The notes beneath the pieces are model-generated. The model was not told where the DNA came from and did no database searches. It worked only from the letters and a program-made list of their open reading frames with translations. From positions 40,026,530 through 40,090,529 of the forward strand of contig NC_087064.1 of NCBI RefSeq assembly GCF_963678635.1: DNA of 64,000 nucleotides, written 5' to 3'. Below, one piece after another: positions 11,006 to 21,231 of this stretch (positions within the stretch are counted from its first letter, which is position 1; the number at the start of each line of letters is the position of its first letter). The DNA is from Symsagittifera roscoffensis (Eukaryota; Xenacoelomorpha; Acoela; Convolutidae). The translations under genes were made by a program, and so were the position numbers.

Positions 11006-13158
11006 GGCACTGAAGCTAGACAGATTATTCTGCAGCAACCAGAAAAGAGAGATTGATGACATTAGACGAGAGTACATTAAAGAGAAAAGATTCAAATTTA
11101 AAGAAATTTGATGTGTGGTGGGAAAACTTGAAAACCAATGACAAGATCAAAAATCATGTTAGAACAACAATTCGTTAGAAAAGGCCTCTTTCTACACTCC
11201 CTTCAAAAAAAATTAAAAGATGGTCTCTTTTCGGTTATATTCAGTGCGATTTAGTTGTCCCAGATAACTGAAATCGAAGTTTGCATATTTTCCTCCAATT
11301 TTCAAAAATAATGAAGTTGGAAGAAATGATATTCGAGACTACAACAAAAACTATGCATTCGAGAACCAAATGTTACAGAGGCGAAGTTGCACTTCGTATA
11401 CACAAGCAAAAATATAACGAGACGCTACTGCGAAAAACTGAGTGAGTTAATTTTTGAGTCTACGAAATTTCTTACGGGACGCACGCCAATTAAGAGTCTA
11501 CAAAAACGCTAAGTGACGGAAGTTAATTATGACGCATTAGCAGTCAAAATGAAAAAAAAAAGAAATTTACCAGTTAACAAGTCCAAACTTATCGAGCGGA
11601 CGCATTTAACTAGTATACGAAAAAGTTCATTAAAAACAACCGACCCTGCCCAGATTTCAAACCTCTTATTTTGTTGCGGGTCTCCTTAGCTACCTCTACG
11701 CTACAGATCTATGATACCTTGAAGCAAAAGTGTTATTTGTAACTTAATAGTCTGTGTTAATATCCTTAGCAATGGTTGGACTCAATAACTGATTGATCAA
11801 AATGAACACTTTCAAAGAAAAACAATAATATTTGCGCCTTAGAGTGGAAAAAAAGAGTTCATACTATCACACAAGCTTTGCTTGTGTAAAAAAATCCTCT
11901 GTGAATGCTAACTTCTATCTCAAAACTGGAAAATGAAATCGTTATAACTATTTCTTTTACTTCTATAAGGAACTTAATTGATGCTAGAAGAGAAGATGAA
12001 AAACTTCTGTCAGGAGTTGTAGCAGAAACTAAGAAGCTTTTAGGTAAATCCTCCTATGGATATCAGATCATGGATAGATCCATGCATAAAATCACAGAAT
12101 ATCTGAACGATGAAAGACTCGAGGCAACCAATGAGCTCTAGTTAAAAAAAATAAAGACGGTTGAAAAAGAAATGTATGAAGTCGAGTTGCTAAAATCAAT
12201 CATTGTGCACCGACAATCTATAACTGTTGAGTTTTTCAAACTGCAAAATGCAAAACTGAGAATGTTGGAGCTCTACTTAACTTCTATGACAAGCTCTGTG
12301 ATGTGAAGAAATTTGAAGAGCTGGAGATGGACACAAACTCACTAAACTTAGCTTTTGCTGAACAAAACTTAAATGACTGTATTCAACCAGATAAGAGATC
12401 AGCTTGGGAAAAACTGAAAAAAAAATGACTGCAGAGACTTGTAGAAGGCAGATGCAAAGACTTATTTTTTTTGCTCAAATTTGTTGCAGTACCCATAAAA
12501 ATTACGACAAACGAGAGCTAGGACTTTATAGAGGAGTTTAGTGCAGTGTGACAACAAGAGCGGATCACCGGAGTGTGCTGTTTGGCCAAAACCCATTTTG
12601 TACTATAAAAGACGGGTATAACGGTGAATAAGCGGTACCCTACAGTTCTGACGAAACGTTTCGACTTGAGCACAGCTTGAAAACAGGTTCTACCGGTTTT
12701 TTCTTGAGTGGTTTAGCACCCAACACGCTTAAAGTGTTTTTCGGCTTAAATGAGTGGGGCTAGATAGGGGGAAGGTTAGACAGGGGGGTTAATTAGGATA
12801 AAGAATGTTGGTTAGAAAATGTAAAAAGGGTGCCTTAATACTGTAACTATACAATCGGCATCGTCGAAGTCGTTACATTAGATTAACCAGATTAAAACAA
12901 GATTTGGAACGCGAATGTACCCCATAGTTAACTCGAGATAAGGTAGGTGTACTGGACGGATCAGGTGGGGGGATCAGAAATAGATGTAATTTTTCAATAA
13001 GAAACCCACAAGGTTATACCCAAGATGAACAATAGTGGTGGGAACAACGCGTGACAACCAGGTACCAGACAAACTTTCTTTGGTAGAACGGTTTCAACAA
13101 ATTTGCATAATAAAAGTTACATTTTTTTCTATTTTATAACAGATAAAGTTTTTATAAC
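10368..13158. repeat. chimeric repeat, copy B
   Basis: Collinear with copy A. It stops at AGATAAAGTTTTTAT (about 13,145-13,158), where A continues into the minisatellite, and is joined there to copy C. The Pao part extends further left than in copy A, so B keeps more of the original Pao element. Confidence 0.8.
11905..12547 (+). pseudogene. family-B DNA polymerase palm fragment, copy B
   Basis: Same segment as copy A, with motif B KKLLGKSSYGYQIMDRSMHK, the same TAG after NDERLEATNEL, and the same DTN at motif C (about 12,325-12,345). Substitutions differ (S to F at a Ser in TSF, L to F in KKFEELEMD). The shared stops show that inactivation preceded the duplication. Confidence 0.66.
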
Positions 13159-13165
13159 ACACAAC

Positions 13166-13432
13166 TCTGTGATGTGAAGAAATTTGAAGAGCTGGAGATG
13201 GACACAAACTCACTAAACTTAGCTCAAGCTGAACAAAACTTAAATGACTGTATTCAACCAGATAAGAGATCAGCTTGGGAAAAACTGAAAAAAAAATGAC
13301 TGCAGAGACTTGTAGAAGGCAGATGCAAAGACTTATTTTTTTTGCTCAAATTTGTTGCAGTACCCATAAAAATTACGACAAACGAGAGCTAGGACTTTAT
13401 ATAGAGGAGTTTAGTGCAGTGTGACAACAAGA
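13166..13432 (+). pseudogene. family-B DNA polymerase palm fragment, copy C (motif C end only)
   Basis: Contains the ELEMDTNSLNLA block and the downstream HKNYDKRELGLYIEEF segment. Motif B is lost by truncation at the B/C junction. The motif C Asn is shared with the other copies. Confidence 0.6.
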
Positions 13433-14091
13433 ACGGATCACCGGAGTGTGCTGTTTGGTCAAAACCCATTTTATACTATAAGAGACAGGTATAAAAGTGA
13501 TTGAGCGGTACCCCACAGTTTTGAAGAAATGTTTCGACTTGAGCACAGCTTGAAAACAGGTTCTACCGGTTTTTTCTTGAGTGGTTTAGCACCCAACACG
13601 CTTAAAGTGTTTTTCGGCTTAAGTGAGTGGGGCTAGATAGGGGGAAGGTTAGACAGGTGAGTTAATTAGGATAAAGAATGTTGGTTAGAAATTGTAAAAA
13701 GGTTGTCATAACACTGTAACTATACCATCGGCATCGTCGAAGTCGTTGCATTAGATTAACCAGATTAAAAACAAGAGTTGGAACGCGAGGGTACCCCATA
13801 GTTAACTCGAGCTAAGGTAGGTGTACTGGACGGATCGGGTGGGGGGATCGGAAATAGATATAATTTTTTAATATGAAACCCACAAGGTTATACCCCAGAT
13901 CAACAATAGTGGGGGAACAACGCGTGACAACCAGGTACCAGACAAATTTTCTTTGGTAGAACGGTTTCATCCAATTTGAATAAAAAAGTTACATTTTTTT
14001 CTATTTTACAACAGATTAAGTTTTTACCGAGAGTTTTTCCAAAAAAAAATTGGTACATTTTGCAGGCAGTCAGACAAATTTTTAAGCGCCC

Positions 14092-14636
14092 AACACCAGA
14101 GTTCTAGGAAGGCAAATCAAATGTCCCAACACTTGAAGCCCTGGTAAGGCAAATTAACTGTCCCAACACTTGAGTCCTGGGAAGGCAAGCAACTTTGGCA
14201 ACACTTGAAGTCCTGGGAAGTCAAATCAACTATCCCAACACTGAGGCCTGGTAAGGCAAAACAACTGTTCCAACACTTGTCTTGGGAAGGCAAATGAACT
14301 GTCCCAACACTTGGTCCTGTGAAGGCAAATCAACTGTCCCAACACTTGGTCCTGTGAAGGCAAATTAAATGACCCAACACTTGTGTCCTGGGAAGGCAAA
14401 TTAAATGTCCCAACACTTGGTCGTGGGAAGGCAAATCAAGTGTCCCAACACTTGAGTCCTGGGAAGGCAAACTAACTGCCCGAACATTAGAAGTCCTGGG
14501 TATGCAAATTAACTGTCCCAAAACTTGAGTCCTGGCTAGGCAAATTAACTGTCCCAACACCTGAGTCCTGGGAAGGTAAATTAACTGTCCCAACACTTGA
14601 TTATGGGAAGGTAAATGAACTGTCCCAACGCCAAGT
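14092..14636 (+). repeat. 36-bp minisatellite (copy C)
   Basis: About 15 units of the same 36-bp sequence as at 9.24 kb (GGGAAGGCAAATTAACTGTC core). Because 36 is divisible by 3, an 88-codon minus-strand frame of 12-residue repeats (LGQLICLPRTQV type) stays open at 14330-14596. I regard that as a by-product of the array. Confidence 0.88.
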
Positions 14637-14839
14637 GAAACTAGACTTGAGAGGCATAGATAACTTCACGGCACCTGGGTTTTAAGGGTCTTGGGTTTGA
14701 AACTTAAGGTCCAGAGTTAAACACTGCATAGTAACAATCAGAAAAACAATAAGGAAATCTAAGTTTTAAATCGGACTGTTAAATACATATTCGACTGGAA
14801 TTGTTTCAAAATGTTTAGATCATTAAGAATAATTGTAGA
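14637..14839. other. spacer between minisatellite and LINE 3' end
   Basis: Short AT-rich stretch with no visible gene or terminal repeat. It might hold the flank of the LINE target site. Confidence 0.35.
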
Positions 14840-14972
14840 TTTTTTACTTTTATTGATAATAAGTTCCTCCCATCTGCACCCCAGCTGGTCAAGACCAGGG
14901 GCAATGGTTCTGACTTTATCAAATCATTAGAACTGATTCAAACGAAATGAAAGTCACCACCGGGAACCCGTT

Positions 14973-15868
14973 CTACCTTTCCGAGGTAGCAGTGGTGCTC
15001 ATGACGCTACAATCTGCACAATTTTGCCTATTGATTGTACGCACCGGGACAACGCCAACATGACTTGGCGGCTTGGGCATTAGCCTTGCTTTGACCCAGG
15101 AGTATCGGTGCTTCACATAACAGTGATTGATCATTGACTTTCTAACCGAGCACCGGTAGGAGCAGAGCGGACACTTAAGCAGCTCACCACCTGTGCTAGT
15201 GTCTTGGTTTGATGCGAAGGGTTGCCGACTCAGCTGCGGTGCTGAGACGGTCGATTCTGATGCGCTGATCAGTTTCACATGCGGGTGACAGTTTTGCATG
15301 TGCTTTGTCCAACTGCTGACATAGACATAAGTCTTGTTACAGTCGGACAGATGGCAGTCGAATATACCCATTTTGGACCCCCCGTCGCTGGGCTGCTGGG
15401 GGATCTCTGCAGTTCTTTCAATTCCTTTAGTTACAGCTCCTTCAGTTCCTGTAGTTTCAGTTCTTTCATTTCCATTAGTTTCAATTTCACTTTCACTACT
15501 AGCGGAGGTCTGGACTGAGGGTGAATGATTTTCTCTGAGATGCCTGTACATCTCTTTTTTGCTATGAAACATTCTACCACAGTTTTCATTAGCACATTGA
15601 ACTGTTTGCAACCTCTTGCCGATAGCATTTGCTTTAAAATCCCCACCGTCTGTGAACTTGAGTTTGGTTGTCGGATTATGTAACCAGTTATCCTGGTCGC
15701 ACTTGGTCTTGAGCCCATGGTTGTCAAGATCAGCCCTGAACTGCCTAACCCAATCTTTTTGCCAAACTTTAGCACCTTCAAGTAGTTCATTCAAGCTATC
15801 GGCCCCGATGTTTCTAAAGGAAGCATACAGTTGTACCCTTCTCCTGTGTGTGTGTTGAGCGAGATGGA
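14973..15868 (-). CDS. C-terminal region with three C2H2 zinc fingers (LINE)
   Basis: Within a minus-strand frame ending at 14973, three C2H2-type fingers are visible: CANENCGRMFHSKKEMYRHLR (with H-x4-H to ENH), CHLSDCNKTYVYVSSWTKHM (ending QNCH) and CPLCSYRCSVRKSMINHCYV (ending KH). A low-complexity Ser/Glu/Thr-rich linker, with (T/E)GxE repeats, separates the first two. The frame has no ATG before the first finger and overlaps the upstream CCHC frame, so expression would need fusion by frameshift, or a base has been lost. In such elements C-terminal fingers may bind the element RNA or the target DNA; that role is inference. Confidence 0.65.
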
Positions 15869-15871
15869 TGT

Positions 15872-16240
15872 CTAGTCGTCGTCGTTTCTGTCCGAAATCG
15901 GTGGGTTTATCTTGTCCAGGAAGCGTTGCCATATTTCCAGGGCTTTTCTTGGGATGGTGGTCATCTGGTGTAGGTTCCAATCTTCTGGGTAGTGGTTCCT
16001 CATGGCAGGGCAATCTTCCATTATGTGTTCCATCGTTTCTTCGGCTGGCCCGCAAGTTCTGCATTCGGATTCAGTTTCATCATTGATCTTTATACGCCAG
16101 TATCGTATCTTTGTGTGGTGACCACTGCAAAGGCGGCTCAGAGTAACCTGTTCCCGTCGTGTCAGGTCCTCATCTAATGGGAACTTAGGGACTGAGTTGC
16201 TGTCACAGTCCACTCTCTTGCATCTTGGGTGTTCCACACT
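15872..16240 (-). CDS. post-RNase H CCHC segment (LINE)
   Basis: A frame of about 120 codons following RNase H. It contains LTRREQVTLSRLCSGHHTKI and a zinc-binding pattern ECRTCGPAEETMEHIMEDCP (C-x2-C-x8-H-x4-C), a conserved block often seen downstream of RNase H in I/Jockey-type elements. It is offset by one frame from the RNase H frame (break near 16,240), and ends with an Asp-rich DRNDDD and a stop at 15,872, where the finger-coding frame overlaps. Confidence 0.6.
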   Translation of the reverse strand, partial: SVEHPRCKRVDCDSNSVPKFPLDEDLTRREQVTLSRLCSGHHTKIRYWRIKINDETESECRTCGPAEETMEHIMEDCPAMRNHYPEDWNLHQMTTIPRKALEIWQRFLDKINPPISDRNDDD

Positions 16241-19200
16241 GGTGTTCTTTGTTTCTTCTTATTTTCGCTTGTGCTGAGTGATAAGTCCAGGGGATGTTGT
16301 CTTGCGACATAGCGCTACCTTCTGCTGCGCATCTGTCAGCTTCTTCATTTCCCCATAGGCCACAGTGGCTAGGGCACCACAGGAAGACGATACCGACTTG
16401 TCGCTCGCCGAGGGTCATGAGGGAGTCAAGGACCTCTCTCTCCAGCCATGAGTTGGGACGCGGGTCACTCGTGATGCTCTCACAGCGTTGAAGTGCCGAT
16501 TTCGAGTCGGTGATGATGCGGATCTGGCAGTCATGGTCGTCGTTGGAGGCTACGTGTTTTAGAGCATGGTTGATGGCCGTCAATTCGGCTTGGAAACTGG
16601 AGGTGAGTTTGCCAGCGGGGTGACTCAGCATCGTTGTTTCCTCTTCTGGGTCTGAGGGCACTATCACTACTCCTGCTCCTCCGTTCTTGTTGCTGTCTTG
16701 GGCTAAGCCATCAGTGTAAATATTGAGCTTGTAGGTGTCATGGTTTAGATTGATTGCTTCTTCTCCTGCCTTCTTTTTCGTCTCATCGTCCTGTCGTTTC
16801 TCTACGTTCGTGTAGGTGAAGGCGCAGTTAGAGAGTTTAGTCCATGGCGCTACGGGATCCGGGCAGGGTTCAGGGTTGCAACCTTCTGTGAATATCTCGT
16901 TCCATTTGTCTCGGGCATGGTCTCTCCAGTCTGTTTTCTTTGTACGCCGGTGTTGTGGCTTCTCTGCAATCTGGCGTCTGGGGTTGCTCGGGTCGAGTCG
17001 CATCGATTTCTCAAGAGCATTGATTGCGATGAACTTGCACCTTTCCTTGATTGTGGGCAAGCCGGCGTCAAGGAGGACCGCTTCGTTCGGCGTCGTCTTC
17101 AACTGCCCGGTCACTGCTCTGCCTGCGAACCTTTGGGCTGCCTCAAGCCTCTCAAGGTTCGTGCTTGACATCCAGGGGTGCCAGGCTGCTCCCGCGTACT
17201 CCACCAGAGAGCGGGAAGTCGCTGTATAGGTGTCTCTGATAAGTCGCTTGGAGTGTCCCCAGTCTGTGCCTGCCAGGTGGAGGAGGACTCGCGATCGCTT
17301 CTGGACTTTCTTCGTCACATGTTCGGTGTGCGCTGTGAAGGTCATCTGTCTATCATAGTGGAGACCAAGGAACAGGGGGTTCTGGACTGTCTTAATCGTG
17401 GTGTCTCCAATGGTGATGGTGGGGATCCATCTGGCTTCCTTTGTGTTGGTAGTAAAGAAGGAGCTTTCGCACTTTCCCAGTGAGATCGTGAGCTTCCAGG
17501 TGAGGCTCCACTCGGCAATCTTGTTTACAGCTCGCTGGATTGCTGATTCTGCTTGGCGAAGGGAGGTGCGTGAGGCAGATACTTCAACATCGTCGGCGAA
17601 CAGACTGGCCGTCACGTCATCCGGAGTCACTTCGGCGAGATCGTCGATGTAGACGAGGAACAACAGGGGTGCAATGACGGATCCTTGAGGAACTCCTTGT
17701 CTGAGGAGCGTCTTTTCGCTCTTGCTGTCTCCGAAGGTGACAAACGCCTGCCGGTTGCTGAGCCATCCTTGAGTCCAGCGGATCAAGGTCTTCGGGAGTC
17801 CTTTCTTTTGCATCTTCCAGAGGAGGCCATCTCTCCAGACTTTGTCGTAAGCCTTACTGAAGTCTATCGTAGCCAGCACAGTTCTGTTCATAGGCTTCAT
17901 CTGGAACGCATCAGAGACTTGCTGCGAGAGGCGGAGCAGTTGGTCCTCAGTACTGCTGCGCTTTCTGAAGCCTGCTTGAAGCGGTGTAAGCAGGTTCCTG
18001 CTCTCGAGGTGGTACGTGAGTCTGCTTGTTATTATTCTTTCCATGGTTTTGCCCACTACCGACGTCAGGCTGATCGGTCTGTACGAGTCTGTCTCTTGTG
18101 GGTCTTTCTTGCCCTTGAGGATCGGCCTAATGTCCGCCGTCCTCCAGGTCTGCGGCACCTTGCCACTTCTCCAGACGTGGTTGAAGAGCCGTAGAATATA
18201 GTCCTTCGCAGTTCTGCCAAGGTTCTTCAGAAGGCGCGGGTGGATGTGGTCGGGGCCGCCGGCTTTATTGGCGTTTAGCTTCTTCAGAGCGGCTTCTAAC
18301 TCGTTCCCGGTGAGGTCTTGGCTCATCTCTTCCTCCACTGTGGGCGAGCGGAGCGCTTTATTAACGGCTTTCTTCACCCAGCGGTCTCTCTTGCTGATGT
18401 GGGTGTTGCTGGCCTTCTTGTAGCAGCTCTTGAAGGCTGCAGCTTTCTGCCGATTGGTGACTCTGGCTACGCCGTCGTGCATGAGGATCTTCGATTTGTT
18501 CTGGGACTGTGTGCCATTGCCAAGTTTCCTGATCAGGCCCCACAGGTTGGATCCTTTTGCACCCGTAACTTTCTTCCTCCATATTTCTTGTTTCTTCTCG
18601 ATCATCAGATCGGTGGCTCTCTTGTCGGCGCTGGCGAACTCCTCTGCGTTCCTGTGTCTCATAGGTTTCAGGCGGTCTCTCTCATCGATGGCCTCTTTAA
18701 TTTCCCTTGTGAGCCACACTTGGCCAGCTTGACCGACTTTTTTGAGGCCAATATGTTTAGTGGCTGCACCCATGATCGCGGCGCACAGCTCTAATTCCAT
18801 CTTCTTGGTTTCCGACTCTTCACTGTTTCTCAGTTTGTCCTCGACTTCAGCTTTGAAGCCTTCGAAGTCCGCTTCTTTCCAGTTCCAGACTAGGTGGCCT
18901 TTAGTTCGGTTTCTGGTCTTCACTGGGAGGTTAACTTCTGTAATGATCGGCATGTGGTCGGAGTTGAGGCGAGGTTCCACAGTCCAAGTACATCTGTCGG
19001 CGAGCTCGTTGCTGGCTATCGTGATGTCCGGAGAGGTGAGGGCTTCCGACGCTGGGTCTTTCCTAGTCGGGCTCCCATCGTTGAGAACCGTCGCTTCCAT
19101 GTCAATCAGGCTCTCGCTGATTGAGGGGCCTCTGTAGTCGTTTCTCGCGTTGCAGTCCCAGAGCGCGTCGTGGGCATTGAAGTCCCCAAGCAGGAGCTCG

Positions 19201-19250
19201 TTCGATTTTAGTTGTAGGTTGACTTCTTCCGATCTGTCGCGCCTCCGTTC
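16203..19250 (-). CDS. LINE ORF: endonuclease C-terminus, reverse transcriptase, RNase H
   Basis: A long open frame (965 codons from ATG at 19100, open upstream to about 19,250). Upstream of that ATG the same frame carries the endonuclease motif LLLGDFNAHDALWDC, and RLNSDHMPI gives the catalytic SDH. RT motifs follow in order: NKAGGPDHIHPRLLK, YRPISLTSVVGKTMER, the motif A region TIDFSKAYDKV, RQGVPQGSVIAPLLF and the catalytic SLFADDVEVS. RNase H is recognised by IYTDGLAQ, FQAELTAIN, ITDSKSAL and GNEEADRC, giving the D-E-D-D set. The enzymes would nick DNA, reverse transcribe element RNA at the target, and degrade the RNA strand. All catalytic residues look intact. The frameshifts at both ends suggest recent loss of activity. 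Confidence 0.85.
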   Translation of the reverse strand, partial: ERRRDRSEEVNLQLKSNELLLGDFNAHDALWDCNARNDYRGPSISESLIDMEATVLNDGSPTRKDPASEALTSPDITIASNELADRCTWTVEPRLNSDHMPIITEVNLPVKTRNRTKGHLVWNWKEADFEGFKAEVEDKLRNSEESETKKMELELCAAIMGAATKHIGLKKVGQAGQVWLTREIKEAIDERDRLKPMRHRNAEEFASADKRATDLMIEKKQEIWRKKVTGAKGSNLWGLIRKLGNGTQSQNKSKILMHDGVARVTNRQKAAAFKSCYKKASNTHISKRDRWVKKAVNKALRSPTVEEEMSQDLTGNELEAALKKLNANKAGGPDHIHPRLLKNLGRTAKDYILRLFNHVWRSGKVPQTWRTADIRPILKGKKDPQETDSYRPISLTSVVGKTMERIITSRLTYHLESRNLLTPLQAGFRKRSSTEDQLLRLSQQVSDAFQMKPMNRTVLATIDFSKAYDKVWRDGLLWKMQKKGLPKTLIRWTQGWLSNRQAFVTFGDSKSEKTLLRQGVPQGSVIAPLLFLVYIDDLAEVTPDDVTASLFADDVEVSASRTSLRQAESAIQRAVNKIAEWSLTWKLTISLGKCESSFFTTNTKEARWIPTITIGDTTIKTVQNPLFLGLHYDRQMTFTAHTEHVTKKVQKRSRVLLHLAGTDWGHSKRLIRDTYTATSRSLVEYAGAAWHPWMSSTNLERLEAAQRFAGRAVTGQLKTTPNEAVLLDAGLPTIKERCKFIAINALEKSMRLDPSNPRRQIAEKPQHRRTKKTDWRDHARDKWNEIFTEGCNPEPCPDPVAPWTKLSNCAFTYTNVEKRQDDETKKKAGEEAINLNHDTYKLNIYTDGLAQDSNKNGGAGVVIVPSDPEEETTMLSHPAGKLTSSFQAELTAINHALKHVASNDDHDCQIRIITDSKSALQRCESITSDPRPNSWLEREVLDSLMTLGERQVGIVFLWCPSHCGLWGNEEADRCAAEGSAMSQDNIPWTYHSAQAKIRRNKEHQCGTPKMQESGL

Positions 19251-20635
19251 CAGGACAGGGATGACTCCGGTGGCAGGTAGATGTTGGTGATGGTCAGTGG
19301 TTCTTCGCCAGTAACCACCTCAACTGAGAGTCCCTCTGCTCCTTGGTTGTTCCTTTCCACTGGGCAGTCCACTACTCTGTAGCTCAGGTCGTTTCGGATC
19401 AGGGTCATGACACCTCCTCCTCTAGCCATTCTCTGGAGGAGTCTGTCTCTTCTGACAACTGTGTACTTGACGAAGCACGGAGAGCTATCGCTCGGGATCA
19501 TCTTGGTTTCTTGCAGACAGCAGATATCGATCTTCTCTTCGTCGAGGTAGCTTTCAAGTTCCATAATGTGTTTGTGGATGCCACCTGCATTCCATTGGAG
19601 GACTCTAATCACATCTTGAGTAGGAGTCTTCGCTGGTTGAGGCAGGGGTACGTCTGCTGTAACGTTGTTGCGGGCGCCGTGCTCAACTTTGCACGGGTTG
19701 CAGTTCCAATCCCGGTTTCGCCTCACTTGCTGTCTCTCAGTGGGCGTGTTGTCAATACATTGGATGTGGAAGCTTCCTCTGCAGGTGGCACACTGTTTGC
19801 GCGGCGCGTTCCGATTAATTTTCCTTTTGCAGTCCTTGCACTGAGAGGCTGGTAGTTCCGCACTAGTATCTACGGGTGTATCCGAGGTGCCATGCTCGCA
19901 GGCGCAACACTTCCACTGGTTGCTTCTGCCTCCTGAACATTTCAGGTGGGCCACCGATGACTTACACTCCTGGCAGGTGTTTCGCGGGCCTCCGGTTTTA
20001 ATTGTGGCTTTGCAGCAGTCACATTTCGCTTTCGCCAATGGTTCTTCTTCAAATGTGAAGGCAGTCTCTTCCACTGGCGTCGCCGTTAGGCAGGGCGTGC
20101 AGCTCCATGATTCCCTAGTGGCCTCTCTGTTTCTCAAGGCTCTGGGGACGTCTCCACATTGGTAGTGGAAAGTTTGGGAGCACATGCTGCATTTGATGCC
20201 TGGGTGGGTTTTCCGCAGGCCTTTGTCGCACGAGGCGCACTTCACCCAGTCCTTCTCTTCACATTTGACACAGGTGAGGGTGTCTTTCGCGTACGCTTCT
20301 TGGGCTGCGGGGCGAGTCAGTCCACTGCACATCCTTCTCATGTGGAACTTGGCTCTGCACTTGTTGCAACTGAGGTGTTTCATGGCGATGGGGTCTTTGC
20401 ACCAGTTGCTTTTGGCGGCCGCAGATCCTGTGTTAGCTTCTACATCTCCGGCCCGTAGTAGCAATTGTCGAGAGGTTAGGGCCTCTGTCTCTCGACTACC
20501 CAAAAACCCGACTTCTTCTTTCTTCTTCGACGACTTTCTCTCCATCCCGTTGATGACCCAGTTCGAGGATCTGTGATCCCCCCCCCGCACACCACGAGGA
20601 GGTCTGGGTCGTTGTGTGGGACCCTTCTCCTGCAT
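19208..20635 (-). CDS. LINE ORF 5' part: PHD-like finger array and endonuclease N-terminus
   Basis: A 475-codon frame. After a basic leader come four Cys/His-rich fingers resembling PHD domains: CNKCRAKFHMRRMCS..CVKC, CASCDKG..CSMCSQTFHYQC..CTPC, CDCCKA..CQECKSSVAHLKC..CCAC and CKDCKR..CATCRGSFHIQC..CNPC. The endonuclease starts at VIRVLQWNAGGI, with the catalytic Glu in DICCLQETKM, and runs through IYLPPESS to a frameshift near 19,245. Beyond that the remainder lies in the next frame. The ATG at 20635 sits close to the junction with the RTE-like element, and a later Met (about 20,548) is an alternative start. PHD-like fingers could tether the complex to chromatin or RNA; this is inference. 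Confidence 0.75.
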   Translation of the reverse strand: MQEKGPTQRPRPPRGVRGGDHRSSNWVINGMERKSSKKKEEVGFLGSRETEALTSRQLLLRAGDVEANTGSAAAKSNWCKDPIAMKHLSCNKCRAKFHMRRMCSGLTRPAAQEAYAKDTLTCVKCEEKDWVKCASCDKGLRKTHPGIKCSMCSQTFHYQCGDVPRALRNREATRESWSCTPCLTATPVEETAFTFEEEPLAKAKCDCCKATIKTGGPRNTCQECKSSVAHLKCSGGRSNQWKCCACEHGTSDTPVDTSAELPASQCKDCKRKINRNAPRKQCATCRGSFHIQCIDNTPTERQQVRRNRDWNCNPCKVEHGARNNVTADVPLPQPAKTPTQDVIRVLQWNAGGIHKHIMELESYLDEEKIDICCLQETKMIPSDSSPCFVKYTVVRRDRLLQRMARGGGVMTLIRNDLSYRVVDCPVERNNQGAEGLSVEVVTGEEPLTITNIYLPPESSLSWNGGATDRKKSTYN

Positions 20636-20649
20636 AGTTGGTGAGCGAC

Positions 20650-21231
20650 TGGCATTTTTTTTACTTTTTCATTCAGTTCCTTAAGTTTCATTTCATTTCT
20701 GGTTTCTAGTATAACCGCTTCTAATCTACCAAGATCTGTGCATCTGATGACAAGGGTCTCTAAGCCGTATAGCAGGACAAGCTTTAGGAATGTCTCAATG
20801 AGTAGACCCTTGTTCCTTAGTGTCAACCTTTTAGACACCAAGGCCGGTCTAAGACGTAACATTGCTATTCTTGTCTTAGAAATGCGAGCGCTGATAGCCT
20901 TGTCAGCGCTCCCATCAGATGCTATGATGCTGCCGAGGTACTCAAAGAGATTGACCTGTTCAACCTGTTCACTGAGTACATTGATAGGGACAGTAGTATT
21001 GTCTTTGGTGTTAATTACAATACTTTTAGTTTTCTCGACAGAGATTTCTAATTGAGCCAATCCAAAAGTTTTTGCTATCTCATTCAGCGACTTGGTAGCA
21101 TTTGCCTGGTTGTCAGAGATCAAAGCCAGATCATCAGCGTATGCAAAGGTTCTTTTCTCCCCACTGGTCTTACTAGGGAGGAAGTCAAAAAGGATGATAA
21201 ACAGTAGGCCTAAAACGCACCCTTGCCTCAC
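20650..21231 (-). pseudogene. RTE-like RT, fingers/palm C-terminal part
   Basis: Starts MRQGCVLGLLFIILFDFLPS (motif B-like RQGC), then catalytic FAYADDLALIS, SVEKTKSIVI and NLFEYLGSII, then a thumb with FLKLVLLYGLETLVIRC. After EMKLKELNEKVKK the frame passes without a stop into the 5' sequence of the next LINE, so the last ~45 codons before the frame's stop (20476) belong to that element. One base separates it from the upstream RT frame. Confidence 0.7.

Larger units (their letters stand above)
13159..14636. repeat. chimeric repeat, partial copy C
   Basis: Starts inside the polymerase fragment (ACTCTGTGATGTGAAGAAAT) and runs through the G-rich tail into the longest minisatellite block. The Pao portion is missing. 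Confidence 0.78.
14840..20645 (-). mobile_element. I/Jockey-superfamily non-LTR retrotransposon, near full length
   Basis: Transcribed leftward. The order is a PHD-like finger array, apurinic-type endonuclease, reverse transcriptase, RNase H, a CCHC block, C2H2 fingers and a 3' UTR. The 3' UTR ends near an AATAAA (14854-14849) and an A-rich stretch. An RNase H after the RT is known for I, Ingi, LOA, R1 and Tad groups, so I place it in that wide assemblage and no finer. Frameshifts near 19,245, 16,240 and 15,870 disrupt it. Its G+C content is clearly higher than the flanking intron. The right (5') end lies close to 20,645, where the RTE-like element begins. No clear target duplication was seen. 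Confidence 0.82.

Noticed and set aside
14330-14596. 88-codon repeat protein on the minus strand
   Set aside because: By-product of a 36-bp tandem repeat; starts and stops inside the array.
16294-20576. Many plus-strand open frames of 60-170 codons (for example 16,816-17,229 and 17,685-18,194)
   Set aside because: They are antisense shadows of the GC-richer LINE frames on the minus strand and carry no domains.
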